The notes: generated by a model from the sequence alone, not told the origin. 64,000 nt of DNA from Bradyrhizobium sp. CSA207 (GCF_029051685.1 NZ_JAACFT010000008.1:1-64000), one strand, 5' to 3'. Shown: positions 40,620 to 48,493, counted from the first letter of the stretch. Numbers and translations: made by a program.

Positions 40620-41135
40620 ATGACCATCAACCCCAAGACGACCGCCGCCATCGGCGATCACCCGCTCCACCCGATGATTATCCCGTTTCCCGTGGCATTC
40701 CTGGTCAGCGCGCCGATCGCCGATCTGGCGTTCATTGGCACCGGCGATGGCTTCTGGGCCAGGGCGGCGATGTGGCTGATCGGCGCCGGTATCGTCATGG
40801 CGCTCGTTGCCGCCGTGGCCGGCTTTACGGACTTCTTCAGCGAGCCCCGCATTCGCAGCCTCAATGACGCCTGGTACCATATGGCCGGCAATCTCGCGGC
40901 GGTCGTGCTGGCCCTGATCAACTTCTATCTCCGCTATGCCCAAGGCGCGGAGGCCGCGATCAAGCCGTGGGGCGTGGTGCTCTCTTTGGTCGTCGTCGGC
41001 ATCCTCCTGTTCACGGGATGGAAGGGCTGGGAGATGGTCCACCGGCACCACGTTGCCGTGCTGGACGCACCGGGCCAGACCAGTTCGGAGCCGGTCACGC
41101 CGCAGCATGGCAGCGAGGGCCGGCGCGCGGCTTGA
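40620..41135 (+). CDS. DUF2231 membrane protein
   Basis: A 171-residue protein with about four membrane helices and the DUF2231 signature GDHPLHPMIIPFPVAFLVSA near the N-terminus. The family is predicted to be integral to the inner membrane and may bind haem or a metal through the conserved histidines; the function is not established. GAGG lies 9 nt before the ATG. A long upstream extension of the frame has no support. Confidence 0.85.
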   Translation: MTINPKTTAAIGDHPLHPMIIPFPVAFLVSAPIADLAFIGTGDGFWARAAMWLIGAGIVMALVAAVAGFTDFFSEPRIRSLNDAWYHMAGNLAAVVLALINFYLRYAQGAEAAIKPWGVVLSLVVVGILLFTGWKGWEMVHRHHVAVLDAPGQTSSEPVTPQHGSEGRRAA

Positions 41136-41756
41136 GCAGCGGCACTGCGACGCCGATCACGATTTGCCGGCTTCATTGCAGTCCCCGGAGATTGAAAGCC
41201 GGTGGTTCGATTGGCGGGGCAGGCCGCCGAGGCGGGTTCGGGGCAATTGGTCCCGATGTGTGCTGCCGGATGAATGCTGACCTGCAAGACGTTCGACGCC
41301 TCGTTCTGAAACAGAGACGCGCCAGACTTGCAGCGCCATCGCCGCCTCGCTCCTTGTGAATCGAATATAGGCCGTCGGCGCTCCCCGCGCACCAGGCTGC
41401 GTCGGCGGCAACCGCGACGCCGCATCGCAGCTCCCGTGAGACTACGAGCTTGCATGGCAGTCATGTGCAACCATATAAATGATCGAGTTTCGGCCAGGAG
41501 TGTGTCGGCCAACGACATCTCAGCCAACAACTTGGGCAGACTGCATATGACCTCGATGGGCAACTCGACCCCGGACAATCTGCACGCCCTGTGAGCGGCG
41601 ACCAACTCCGCCGCACTGCTTGACCAGGGATGTACCCTCAAAACATCTCGTTCAAGACCCCGCGGTGGTCCGCCACCCCAGGGATTTTCGCACGCGGGAC
41701 GCCTTGGCGCGTCCGAGCAAATTCCACACCCGCCTCATCCAAGGTCTCGCTGAAAT
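41136..41756. other. Gene-poor stretch
   Basis: In 621 bp I find no reading frame with family resemblance. One minus-strand frame (MALQVWRVSVSERGVERL, near 41340) has a plausible AAGGAGCG site but looks like random Arg/Ser-rich coding and is not called. The right end carries the desaturase promoter. Confidence 0.4.
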
Positions 41757-42920
41757 ATGTCGCCCAACGCCCCCGCCGACGACCACCACGACGACGTCAT
41801 GTATCCCTCCGCCCTGCCGTTCCTGCTGGTCCATCTCAGCTGCGTTGCGGCCATCTGGACCGGCATCACGTGGCAGGCCCTCGCGATCTGCGTGTCACTG
41901 TACGTCGTGCGGATGTTTGCGATCGGAGCAGGCTACCATCGCTACTTTTCGCATCGCGCGTTTGCGACCAGCCGGGTCTTTCAGTTCATCCTCGCCTGCC
42001 TCGCCCAGAGCACTGCGCAGAAGAGCGTTTTGTGGTGGGCGGCCAAGCATCGACACCATCATCTGCATTCCGATACCGAAATCGACGTGCATTCGCCGCG
42101 TCACCGCGGTTTCCTGTACAGCCATGTCGGCTGGATTTTCCACCGGCAGCACGACGCGACCGATCTGGTGAAGGTCGGCGATCTCGCGGACTATCCGGAG
42201 CTGATGTGGCTGCATCGGCTGGAGCTCCTGCCGGCCGTTGCGCTTGCTGCGCTCTGCTTCCTGATTGCGGGCTGGTCCGGTCTGGTCGTCGGCTTCCTCT
42301 GGAGCACTGTGCTGCTCTATCACGCGACCTTCTGCATCAACTCGCTCGCCCATGTGCATGGACGCAAGCGCTACGTGACCGGCGACGACTCCCGCAACAA
42401 CTGGCTGCTGGCGTTGTTCACGCTTGGCGAAGGCTGGCACAACAATCACCACGCCTACCAGAGCAGCGTGCGACAGGGCTTTCGCTGGTGGGAAATCGAC
42501 GTGACCTATTACATCCTGAAGGTCTTGTCCTGGATCGGCATCGTCTGGAACATGAAGGCGCCGCCCGAACAGGTGCTGCGCAACGAGCAGCCGCTCGGTG
42601 CTCGCGTGATCAACCGCGCGGCCCGCGAACTGGCCGGACGGTTCGATGCACAGACTCTGGCGGATGCGATCTCGTCGGCACGGCGCCGCGCCGATCTGGC
42701 CCAATTGCAATGGCCAACGCTGCAGGAGATCCTCAATCGCGCCCATGAAGGCGTCGATGCGCTGACGCACCTGCATTTGCCGAAGATACCGACCCGCGAC
42801 GAGTTCCTTGCCGAGGCCAAGGCGATGTTCGCGCGAACGCGTTCGCTCAACGAGATCGTGGATCACGCTTACGAACATTTCCTGACGTCGGTTCGCGCAC
42901 AGCTTGCCACGGCGAGCTGA
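41757..42920 (+). CDS. Acyl-CoA / fatty acid delta-9-type desaturase
   Basis: A 387-residue membrane di-iron desaturase. The three histidine boxes are present: GYHRYFSHRAF (near 62), AKHRHHHLHSD (near 97) and GWHNNHHAYQ (near 228). About four membrane helices flank them. It introduces a cis double bond in a fatty acyl chain, probably adjusting membrane fluidity. The C-terminal 90 residues are extra relative to the shortest bacterial members and are helical and Arg-rich. The Shine-Dalgarno is weak. Confidence 0.92.
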   Translation: MSPNAPADDHHDDVMYPSALPFLLVHLSCVAAIWTGITWQALAICVSLYVVRMFAIGAGYHRYFSHRAFATSRVFQFILACLAQSTAQKSVLWWAAKHRHHHLHSDTEIDVHSPRHRGFLYSHVGWIFHRQHDATDLVKVGDLADYPELMWLHRLELLPAVALAALCFLIAGWSGLVVGFLWSTVLLYHATFCINSLAHVHGRKRYVTGDDSRNNWLLALFTLGEGWHNNHHAYQSSVRQGFRWWEIDVTYYILKVLSWIGIVWNMKAPPEQVLRNEQPLGARVINRAARELAGRFDAQTLADAISSARRRADLAQLQWPTLQEILNRAHEGVDALTHLHLPKIPTRDEFLAEAKAMFARTRSLNEIVDHAYEHFLTSVRAQLATAS

Positions 42921-42972
42921 CCAAGACGCTCTGAATGTCGCGGCCGCCAGCCGCATTCCCCTCAAAACCAAA

Positions 42973-43003
42973 CCGCCCGCCTGCGGGATGCGCAGGCGGG
43001 CGG
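42973..43003 (-). terminator. Intrinsic terminator of the DUF2852 gene
   Basis: A 13-bp perfect stem (CCGCCCGCCTGCG / CGCAGGCGGGCGG) with a 5-nt loop, followed on the minus strand by TTTGGTTTT. It lies about 75 bp beyond the DUF2852 stop and converges with the desaturase gene. Confidence 0.8.
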
Positions 43004-43078
43004 CTCGGGGCCATCAGGACTTTGGGGGCATGCGCCTGAAGGCTTTGCGAGATGTCGGCTTCCAGGTCGGCCTCCGGA

Positions 43079-43567
43079 TCAACCTTGCGGCTGGTCGGTC
43101 GGCGGCGGCGGGGTCGGACGGGTCTTGTGCTGCGCCATGAACTGGTCGAACTCTTCCTTGTCCTTGGCGTGGCGCAGACGGTCGAGGAAGTTCTTGAACT
43201 CGACCTGCTCCTCCTCGAGCCGCTGCAGCGTCTCGGTGCGATATTCGTCGAAGGCGCGGTTGCCGCTCGAGGGCGGGCCGAAGCCAAAGCCGAAGCCGCG
43301 ACGCTCCATGCGGCCGCGCATGCGGTCCATCTTGTACTGCATCCGCTCCATTTTGTTCTGCCAGCGATCCGAGTGATTCCAGCACGACATTCTTCGGCTC
43401 CCGAGTGTGAAAAAGAGAAGGGCAAGTCCGATCGGCCACCAGATGATGAAGCCGAGGATGGTCACCGCGATCCAGCCGGGGTGCCAGGGCGTATCGAGCA
43501 TGTGAGGGCGCTCGTAGTGTTGGTCCGAAGGGCCGCGCCATCGATTGACATCAGCGGTGTAGGCCAT
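43079..43567 (-). CDS. DUF2852 membrane-associated protein
   Basis: A 162-residue protein. A membrane helix occupies about residues 30-55 (WIAVTILGFIIWWPIGLALLFF), followed by a Met/Arg-rich charged segment (MERMQYKMDRMRGRMERR) and an acidic coiled region ending in a Pro-rich tail. This is the DUF2852 family; its function is unknown. The ATG at 43567 has GGAGAAGG directly upstream, better than the start 4 codons earlier. A 19-bp inverted repeat upstream matches one at the TetR gene promoter, so the TetR protein probably represses this gene. Confidence 0.82.
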   Translation of the reverse strand: MAYTADVNRWRGPSDQHYERPHMLDTPWHPGWIAVTILGFIIWWPIGLALLFFTLGSRRMSCWNHSDRWQNKMERMQYKMDRMRGRMERRGFGFGFGPPSSGNRAFDEYRTETLQRLEEEQVEFKNFLDRLRHAKDKEEFDQFMAQHKTRPTPPPPTDQPQG

Positions 43568-43601
43568 TTCCTTCTCCATGACGGCATCAGCGCCGTTGTG
43601 A

Positions 43602-43620
43602 ATGTAAATAACATTTACAT
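43602..43620. promoter_or_regulatory. 19-bp inverted repeat upstream of the DUF2852 gene
   Basis: ATGTAAAT-AAC-ATTTACAT, a perfect 8-bp-arm inverted repeat 34 bp upstream of the start. The same ATGTRAA-N5-TTTACAT pattern recurs at 44427-44445 over the TetR start codon, so both are read as operators of that TetR protein. Confidence 0.6.
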
Positions 43621-43687
43621 AGCTAGACCATCCCGCGATTTTGTCAAGCCGGCCGCCTGACAGGGCAGGCCATTTATTTGCGCAATT

Positions 43688-44428
43688 TTATTTCGGCTTG
43701 CCCCAGGGGCCGCCGGGCGGCACGCCAGAACCGGAGGGTGCCACCGGCGGCACCGGCGGCGGCTCGGCGCTTTTCGCAGGCGGTCGCCGGTCGGTCGGGA
43801 AGCCGAGCCCACGCAGATAGATCAGCACCTCGGCTTCAAGCAGCTCATCCGGCGACATCGGCAGTTTTCGTCGCGCCGCATCGCCACGCGAGAACAGCGA
43901 GGCCACGCCGTGCGCCATCGACCAGATGTGCAGCGCCATCATCAGCGCCGGCGGTCGCGGCGTACCGGGCGGTGCCAGGGCCGCAAGCCGTTCGGCCGCA
44001 GCGCGAATGATGTTGAAAGCGCGTTCGCTGGCAGCCTGGAGCGCCGGATTGGCATCGACCGGCAGGCCCGATTCGAACATCGCGTTGTAGAAGGCGGGCT
44101 CCTCGCGGGCAAAAGCGAGATAGGCTTTGCCGACGCGTTCGAACGCCGTGACCGTATCAGGCCGGCCGTCGTCCCAGGCCGCGGTCAGGCGCGCTTCGAA
44201 CTGCTCGAAGCCGCGCTGTGCGATCGAGGACAGCAGTTCGTCACGATCGCGGAAATGGCGGTACGGCGCGGCGGCGCTGACGCCGGCCATGCGCGCGGCG
44301 TCGGCAAAGGTGAACCCGGCGGCGCCCTTCTCGGCGATCAATCCGAGGGCGGCCTGCAACAAGGCTTCCTTCAGATTGCCGTGGTGATAGCCGCGCTCGG
44401 CGCGGCGCGTCTCCTTGCGCCAGCTCAT
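43688..44428 (-). CDS. TetR/AcrR family regulator
   Basis: A 246-residue regulator. The DNA-binding helix-turn-helix is FADAARMAGVSAAAPYRHFRDRDEL near residues 42-66, and the C-terminal ligand domain (about 85-195) resembles the WHG-type TetR C-domain. The last 40 residues are Pro/Gly-rich. The start codon lies inside a large inverted repeat and no Shine-Dalgarno is visible, so a leaderless transcript is possible. The shared operator suggests it represses itself and the DUF2852 gene downstream on the same strand. Confidence 0.88.
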   Translation of the reverse strand: MSWRKETRRAERGYHHGNLKEALLQAALGLIAEKGAAGFTFADAARMAGVSAAAPYRHFRDRDELLSSIAQRGFEQFEARLTAAWDDGRPDTVTAFERVGKAYLAFAREEPAFYNAMFESGLPVDANPALQAASERAFNIIRAAAERLAALAPPGTPRPPALMMALHIWSMAHGVASLFSRGDAARRKLPMSPDELLEAEVLIYLRGLGFPTDRRPPAKSAEPPPVPPVAPSGSGVPPGGPWGKPK

Positions 44429-44452
44429 GTGAACGGCTTTTACATGAGCTGG
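44420..44452. promoter_or_regulatory. Large inverted repeat over the TetR start codon
   Basis: Perfect 11-bp arms (CCAGCTCATGT / ACATGAGCTGG) with an 11-nt spacer. Within it, 44427-44445 matches the DUF2852 operator in the pattern ATGTRAA-N5-TTTACAT. The start codon at 44428 lies in the left arm, so binding would block transcription or translation initiation. Confidence 0.6.
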
Positions 44453-44514
44453 ACGTGAAGGTCACTAGCGCAGGCGGGATTTGATGAACTGCATGTCCCG
44501 CCGTTGCGGGGCGA

Positions 44515-44880
44515 CTAGCGGCCCGGGATCGGCAGCACCGGCATGACCTCGATCGCCTCGCCCGGGAAGATCGCAAAATGCGGGTGGTTCTTGAACAGCT
44601 CTGCGGCAGCCTCCTGCGAAGCGGCGCGGACCACCGTGAATCCGGTCAGCGCATTGCTGACCTCGGTGACACCGCCGGCGTCGATCCTCCGGGTCTTGCC
44701 GAGCGGGCCGCCCATCTCGACGATGACGGCCTTGTGCTTCTCGACCCAGCCGTGCCAGGCGGCCATGCCCTCCTGCTCCTTCGCCTTCCGTTCAGCCTCA
44801 GGCATCGCCTGCCAGGCCGCCATCTTTGTGCCGGTCTTGCTGCCGAGATAGATGGCAAGAAACGTGTGTTCGGTGCTCAT
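44515..44880 (-). CDS. YCII-related protein
   Basis: A 121-residue protein of the YCII/DGPF-like ferredoxin-fold superfamily, with MGGPLGKTRRIDAGGVTEVS in place of the classic DGPF segment and HPHFAIFPGEAIEVMPVLP near the end. The biochemical role is unknown; YciI relatives bind small ligands. The ATG at 44880 has GAGGAGA upstream. It follows the YciI gene by 65 bp on the same strand and is probably co-transcribed from the ECF42-type promoter at 45481-45507. Confidence 0.78.
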   Translation of the reverse strand: MSTEHTFLAIYLGSKTGTKMAAWQAMPEAERKAKEQEGMAAWHGWVEKHKAVIVEMGGPLGKTRRIDAGGVTEVSNALTGFTVVRAASQEAAAELFKNHPHFAIFPGEAIEVMPVLPIPGR

Positions 44881-44945
44881 GGGTGTCTCCTCAGGTTTGA
44901 TGGGTCCGACAAAAATTCGGGCTTCGGCCGTGGCCGCCATCTTGG

Positions 44946-45353
44946 CTATTTGTTCATCAGGTCGGCGAAGCCCGCGGCGGCTTGCTGCACCTCAGGCGGA
45001 AAGTCGCTCATCTCCTGCACCTGCCGGATCTCGATGATTTCGTTGGGCGAGGCCGGACATTTCTTCGCCCAGGCGATGGCTTCGTCGCGCGAGGCAACCT
45101 CGATCATCCAGTAGCCGCCCAGGACTTCCTTGACCTCGGCGAAGGGACCGTCGGTCACAATCGGCTCGCCCGTTGCAAACGAGATACGCGCACCCGTCGA
45201 CGGCGGATGCAGGCCGTCGAGGGTGATCAGGATGCCCGCATCCTTCAGCGCCTCATTGTAGCGCATCATCGCGGCGACGCGCTCGGGATCGAGTTGAACG
45301 TCCGGCGGCGCGGTCTCGTAACCGAGCGGGATCATCAGCATCATGAATCGCAT
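44946..45353 (-). CDS. YciI/DGPF family protein
   Basis: A 135-residue DGPF-type YciI protein; the motif is IVTDGPFAEVKEVLGGYWMI near residues 60-80. Such proteins are the standard partners of ECF42 sigma factors. GAGGAA precedes the ATG at 45353. A copy of the TGTCGG-N17-CGTC promoter lies 128 bp upstream, with a palindromic repeat in the presumed leader. The gene is likely the first of a two-gene unit with the YCII gene. Confidence 0.87.
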   Translation of the reverse strand: MRFMMLMIPLGYETAPPDVQLDPERVAAMMRYNEALKDAGILITLDGLHPPSTGARISFATGEPIVTDGPFAEVKEVLGGYWMIEVASRDEAIAWAKKCPASPNEIIEIRQVQEMSDFPPEVQQAAAGFADLMNK

Positions 45354-45378
45354 GGGGTGTTCCTCGCCTTTCTCGTCG

Positions 45379-45411
45379 TTCCGGGATGCGCCGCAAGGCG
45401 CAGGCCCGGAA
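45379..45411. repeat. Palindromic repeat in the YciI leader
   Basis: Outer arms TTCCGGG / CCCGGAA and inner arms TGCGCC / GGCGCA form a hairpin. It lies between the promoter at 45481 and the YciI start, so it would be in the 5' untranslated region. It has the look of a bradyrhizobial intergenic palindromic repeat. Confidence 0.5.
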
Positions 45412-45480
45412 TCCATTCATCCATGGCGGCCAGCGTCGCCGACATTCTTGGGGGCCGAGCTGGCTCGCACTCCCCTGTAA

Positions 45481-45507
45481 GACGAGCGCCCTCTTACAAG
45501 ACCGACA
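45481..45507 (-). promoter_or_regulatory. ECF42-type promoter of the YciI-YCII unit
   Basis: On the minus strand TGTCGG (45507-45502) and CGTC (45484-45481) are 17 nt apart, identical in layout to three other promoters in this window. A 7-bp inverted repeat (TGTAAGA / TCTTACA at 45476-45482 and 45492-45498) overlaps the spacer and -10, so a second regulator may act here. Confidence 0.7.
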
Positions 45508-45586
45508 CCGGGGGTAGAATTATTTTGGAGGTCTTGGCCCGGAGGTCTTGTTGCAGACGTCTTGTGCCGAAGGTCTCGGCCGCCCG

Positions 45587-45952
45587 CTAGCGCGACTGCG
45601 GCACGAAGTGGCCGTCCTGGAAGGCGGCGCCGAAATAGACATCGATGCGGCGCACCTTGCCGCCTTCAAATGTCAGGAACTCGGTGTTGCGAAAGCTCCT
45701 GCCATCCGTTGCCAGGCAGCGATAGGTGACGAAGGCCTCGTCGCCGGCGACGAAGATGCGCTCGATGTCATGACGCGCGATCCAGCCGGTATCCCTCCAG
45801 CAGCGCTCGAAATATGCCGCCTTGTCGAGATCGTCGTCGAAAGGGCTGGTGAAGCGGAACTCGTCGGCCAGCGCGTCGGCAACCCGTTGCCGGTCGTTGG
45901 CAAGGTAGGCGGCAAATAGCTTCCGGATCAGGCTCTCGCGGTCGTCAGGCAT
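45587..45952 (-). CDS. NTF2-like (SnoaL-fold) protein
   Basis: A 121-residue NTF2/SnoaL-fold protein, compatible with a cone-shaped alpha+beta barrel: LIRKLFAAYLANDRQRVADALADEF at the N-terminus, then FVTYRCLATDGRSFRNTEFL and GGKVRRIDVYFG. NTF2-like proteins are diverse (hydrolases, isomerases, ligand binders) so the reaction is not assigned. GAGGAG precedes the ATG. It has its own TGTCGG-N17-CGTC promoter 33 bp upstream. Confidence 0.82.
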   Translation of the reverse strand: MPDDRESLIRKLFAAYLANDRQRVADALADEFRFTSPFDDDLDKAAYFERCWRDTGWIARHDIERIFVAGDEAFVTYRCLATDGRSFRNTEFLTFEGGKVRRIDVYFGAAFQDGHFVPQSR

Positions 45953-45984
45953 CGATCGGTCTCCTCGGCAACACCCCGTTGAAA

Positions 45985-46011
45985 GACGATGCAGCGGTGG
46001 CCGGTCCGACA
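45985..46011 (-). promoter_or_regulatory. ECF42-type promoter of the NTF2-like gene
   Basis: TGTCGG (46011-46006) and CGTC (45988-45985) on the minus strand, 17 nt apart; the -10 lies 33 nt before the start codon. Same motif as at 45481, 49582 and 51487. Confidence 0.72.
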
Positions 46012-46197
46012 TCGCGCCAAGCGTTGCGTTGCCGGAACGTAGAATATTTTCGGCAGCTTGCGCTGCGGCCTTTCTGCCGATCGCGCCCGTTCCGCTCGAT
46101 TGGCGGGGCTGGGCCTTTCTCATCAGAGCGAAAGCGAAGTAAAAGGAGCCGGCGCTCGCGCGCAACCGACCTCCCGGACACTGGATAGATCAGCAAA

Positions 46198-46986
46198 ATG
46201 CCGCAAGCCCCGCAAAAAGTCGCCCTCGTCACCGGAGCCGCGCGCGGCATCGGACTTGCGACCGCGAAAAAATTTCTGGCCGAGGGCTGGCGGGTGGCGC
46301 TGCTCGATATCGAGCGCGAATTGCTCGGCCGCGCGGTCGCCGAGATCGGCCAAAGCGAGGCGACGCTGGCGCTGACTTGCGACGTCTCGGACGTGGCCGC
46401 GGTCGGCGCCGCGATCAAGACGATCGAGCGGCAGTTCGGCCGGCTCGACGCACTGGTGAACAATGCCGGGATTGCGGTGTTCGCGCCGCTGATGGAGACA
46501 TCGGACGCCGACTGGCGCCGCGTGCTCGAAGTCAACCTCACCGGCCCGTTTCTCTGCACCAAGGCGGCCGTGCCCCTGATGCGCGACCGCAGCGGCGGCG
46601 CCATCGTCAACATCACCTCGATCTCAGCGGTGCGGGCCTCGACGCTGCGCTCGGCCTACGGCACCAGCAAGGCCGGGCTTGCGCATCTGACCAAGCAGCT
46701 CGCGGTTGAGCTCGCGTCCCTCAACATCCGCGTCAACGCGGTGGCGCCGGGGCCGGTCGACACCGCGATGGCCAAGCAGGTGCATTCGCCGGAGATCCGC
46801 GCCGACTATCACGATGCCATTCCACTCAACCGCTACGGCCTGGAAGAGGAACTCGCGGAAGCGATTTTCTTCCTGTGCTCGGAACGGTCCAGCTACATCA
46901 CCGGCCAAATTTTGGCCGTCGATGGCGGCTTCGATGCGGCCGGCATCGGTCTGCCGACGCTGCGCGGACAGCGCCGCAATGCGTAG
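46198..46986 (+). CDS. Short-chain dehydrogenase/reductase
   Basis: A 262-residue classical SDR enzyme. TGAARGIGLATAKKF is the Rossmann NAD(P) motif, DALVNNAGIAVF the NNAG motif, and NITSISAVRASTLRSAYGTSKAG supplies the Ser-Tyr-Lys catalytic triad (Tyr near residue 155). A C-terminal ITGQILAVDGGFDA is typical of FabG-like members. It probably oxidises or reduces a secondary alcohol; the substrate is unknown. It runs opposite to the surrounding YciI/NTF2 genes and has no ECF42-type motif. Confidence 0.92.
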   Translation: MPQAPQKVALVTGAARGIGLATAKKFLAEGWRVALLDIERELLGRAVAEIGQSEATLALTCDVSDVAAVGAAIKTIERQFGRLDALVNNAGIAVFAPLMETSDADWRRVLEVNLTGPFLCTKAAVPLMRDRSGGAIVNITSISAVRASTLRSAYGTSKAGLAHLTKQLAVELASLNIRVNAVAPGPVDTAMAKQVHSPEIRADYHDAIPLNRYGLEEELAEAIFFLCSERSSYITGQILAVDGGFDAAGIGLPTLRGQRRNA

Positions 46987-47016
46987 GCCCTGGGGATCGA
47001 GTTCGTGGAGCGTTCC

Positions 47017-47454
47017 ATGCATATCACGACGATCGTCAAGACCTGGGCGCTCGCAGCGGTAATGTTCGCCGCCACACCCGCTGCCGCCGAAATCCGCATC
47101 ATACAGAGTCCGGGCGGCCAGGTCGGGACGTTCCTCGATCTGTTCGAGAAGGTGCGCGAAAGCGGCGAGCGCGTGGTGATCGACGGGCCCTGCCTGTCCG
47201 CTTGCACGCTGGTGCTGAGCATCGTGCCGGGTGAGCGCATCTGTGTCACGAAGCGCGCCGCGCTCGGCTTCCATGCGGCACGTTCGGTCGACCGGCGCGG
47301 GCGGTTCTATGCCGAGCCGGAAGCGTCCGAAGCGGTGCTGCAAGCCTATCCAGGTCCGGTGCGCGACTGGATCAGCCGCCACGGCGGCCTCACATCGCGG
47401 TTGCTCGTATTGAAGGGGCGCGATCTCGCCGCGATCTTTTCGCGCTGCCGATGA
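47017..47454 (+). CDS. Exported ClpP-like mini-protein
   Basis: A 145-residue protein with a signal peptide (cleavage near TPAAAE, residue about 25). The mature part follows the ClpP/crotonase pattern in miniature: QSPGGQVGTFLDLFEKV (glycine loop as in SPGG of ClpP), DGPCLSACTLVLSIVPG (nucleophile-Ser position) and ALGFHAA (catalytic-His position). Activity in the periplasm as a serine hydrolase is thus possible, but the usual ClpP core is larger. The ATG at 47017 has GGAG 6 nt upstream; a GTG four codons earlier is less likely. It follows the SDR gene by 30 bp. Confidence 0.65.
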   Translation: MHITTIVKTWALAAVMFAATPAAAEIRIIQSPGGQVGTFLDLFEKVRESGERVVIDGPCLSACTLVLSIVPGERICVTKRAALGFHAARSVDRRGRFYAEPEASEAVLQAYPGPVRDWISRHGGLTSRLLVLKGRDLAAIFSRCR

Positions 47455-47644
47455 CGATTCGACGGCCCGCAGCAGCGTGACGCGGATCAACACGCCGGTG
47501 TCGGACGATTAGCCCGCATTGCTCATGAGCTGACGCGACGCGCAGCGTCGGTGAAATGTGCTGCATCTGCGAACTGCGCCACACTAAGGTCAAGTTGGCT
47601 TGGCACATCCGACGCCACGAACTCGGATGTTGGCGGAGGCGTTC

Positions 47645-47774
47645 ATGACCAGCATCGGGAAGCGAGCTTGCTTTCGCGCTGACGTTTCTCTCCGCGAGCG
47701 CAGTCGCAACCGTTGGCTGGCTCTACGTGCTCGTAGAGGGAGCCGTGATCATCACAGACTGGTTGTTCTTCTAA
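47645..47774 (+). pseudogene. Frameshifted small membrane protein
   Basis: An ATG at 47645 with GGAGG 6 nt upstream begins MTSIGKR, but the frame with protein character ends at the TAA at 47772 and reads LAFALTFLSASAVATVGWLY then VLVEGAVIITDWLFF, a single-helix membrane protein. No start codon opens that frame. One extra base near 47665 would join the two into about 42 residues. It is either a pseudogene or a sequencing error. Its end overlaps the convergent 30-residue gene by 4 nt. Confidence 0.45.
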
Positions 47775-47863
47775 AGGAAAGTCTGAATCAACGGCGCCAG
47801 CTTCATGCTTGCGCAGATCAGCATTCCCCACAGAGCAAAATTGATTTGCAGCGCCGCCGCCAT
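47771..47863 (-). CDS. 30-residue hydrophobic small protein
   Basis: A very short frame MAAALQINFALWGMLICASM then KLAPLIQTFL, with AAGGGGAG 6 nt before the ATG. It would form one membrane helix. Small hydrophobic proteins of this type, starting MAA/MQINFALWGM, are recalled as conserved in Bradyrhizobium; this is not verified. The surrounding 47455-48148 has no larger gene. Function unknown. Confidence 0.5.
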   Translation of the reverse strand: MAAALQINFALWGMLICASMKLAPLIQTFL

Positions 47864-48148
47864 CGGTCGCTCCCCTTCCAAGTCACGCCCCACCCTAGTT
47901 TGTAGATTTTATGAACGACAATTAACGATTCTGACGCGGAGTTCACAGCCTAATCTTGCGCCAATTGTTGTGCGATGCGGGCCGCACCTTTCACGAAGCG
48001 GCCTCACTGCTCTCGCAATGTAATGCGAAGCATGATTCGATATTCGGCCATGCCGGCTACGTTGTTTCCCTTAAGTTCCATTGACGGACGCGATGCAAAG
48101 TTTCCCACGTGGATGTTTGCGTGACGCGTACTGCACCGAAGGCCCGGC

Positions 48149-48493
48149 ATGATTCGACACGGCTTTATCCTGCTCACTTTCTGCGCAGCGATCACGGGAT
48201 ACACAGTGGCGGCGGCGCAGGAGCGCCGCCCCATCGCATGGGACGGCCTCGGCCAGGATCCGAACCGGCCCCCCGTCACGAAGCGTCGTGTGGTGAATCA
48301 AGCACCCGCCGCGAGCGATCCCAATCGGGAACGGGAAAGAGTGCTGGCTACGTTGCGCCCGTACTCCGATGCATGGTGGGCAGTCCATGACGAGATCGAA
48401 GCGGAGAATGACAGACAGCTCGGCACGAAGCTCGTGATCTGCCCTCGCTGCGTTCCGCCGCCAAGCGAAGACGTGACGGGATCGGTCCGTTGA
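48149..48493 (+). CDS. Small exported protein of unknown function
   Basis: A 114-residue protein with a signal peptide (cleavage near TVAAAQE, residue about 24). The mature part is charged and Pro-rich, with RERERVLATLRPYSDAWWAVHDEIE and a C-terminal CPRC pair. I do not recognise a family; similar short exported proteins occur in Bradyrhizobium. AAGG precedes the ATG. Nothing suggests an operon. Confidence 0.6.
   Translation: MIRHGFILLTFCAAITGYTVAAAQERRPIAWDGLGQDPNRPPVTKRRVVNQAPAASDPNRERERVLATLRPYSDAWWAVHDEIEAENDRQLGTKLVICPRCVPPPSEDVTGSVR

Noticed and set aside
44881..44913. A fifth TGTCGG upstream of the YCII gene
   Set aside because: The position 17 nt downstream reads AGAC instead of CGTC and overlaps the ribosome site, so it is not a matching promoter.
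47600..47905. Open frame of 101 codons spanning the small-protein region
   Set aside because: Arg/His-rich chance frame; the two small membrane-protein frames have better ribosome sites and protein-like composition.
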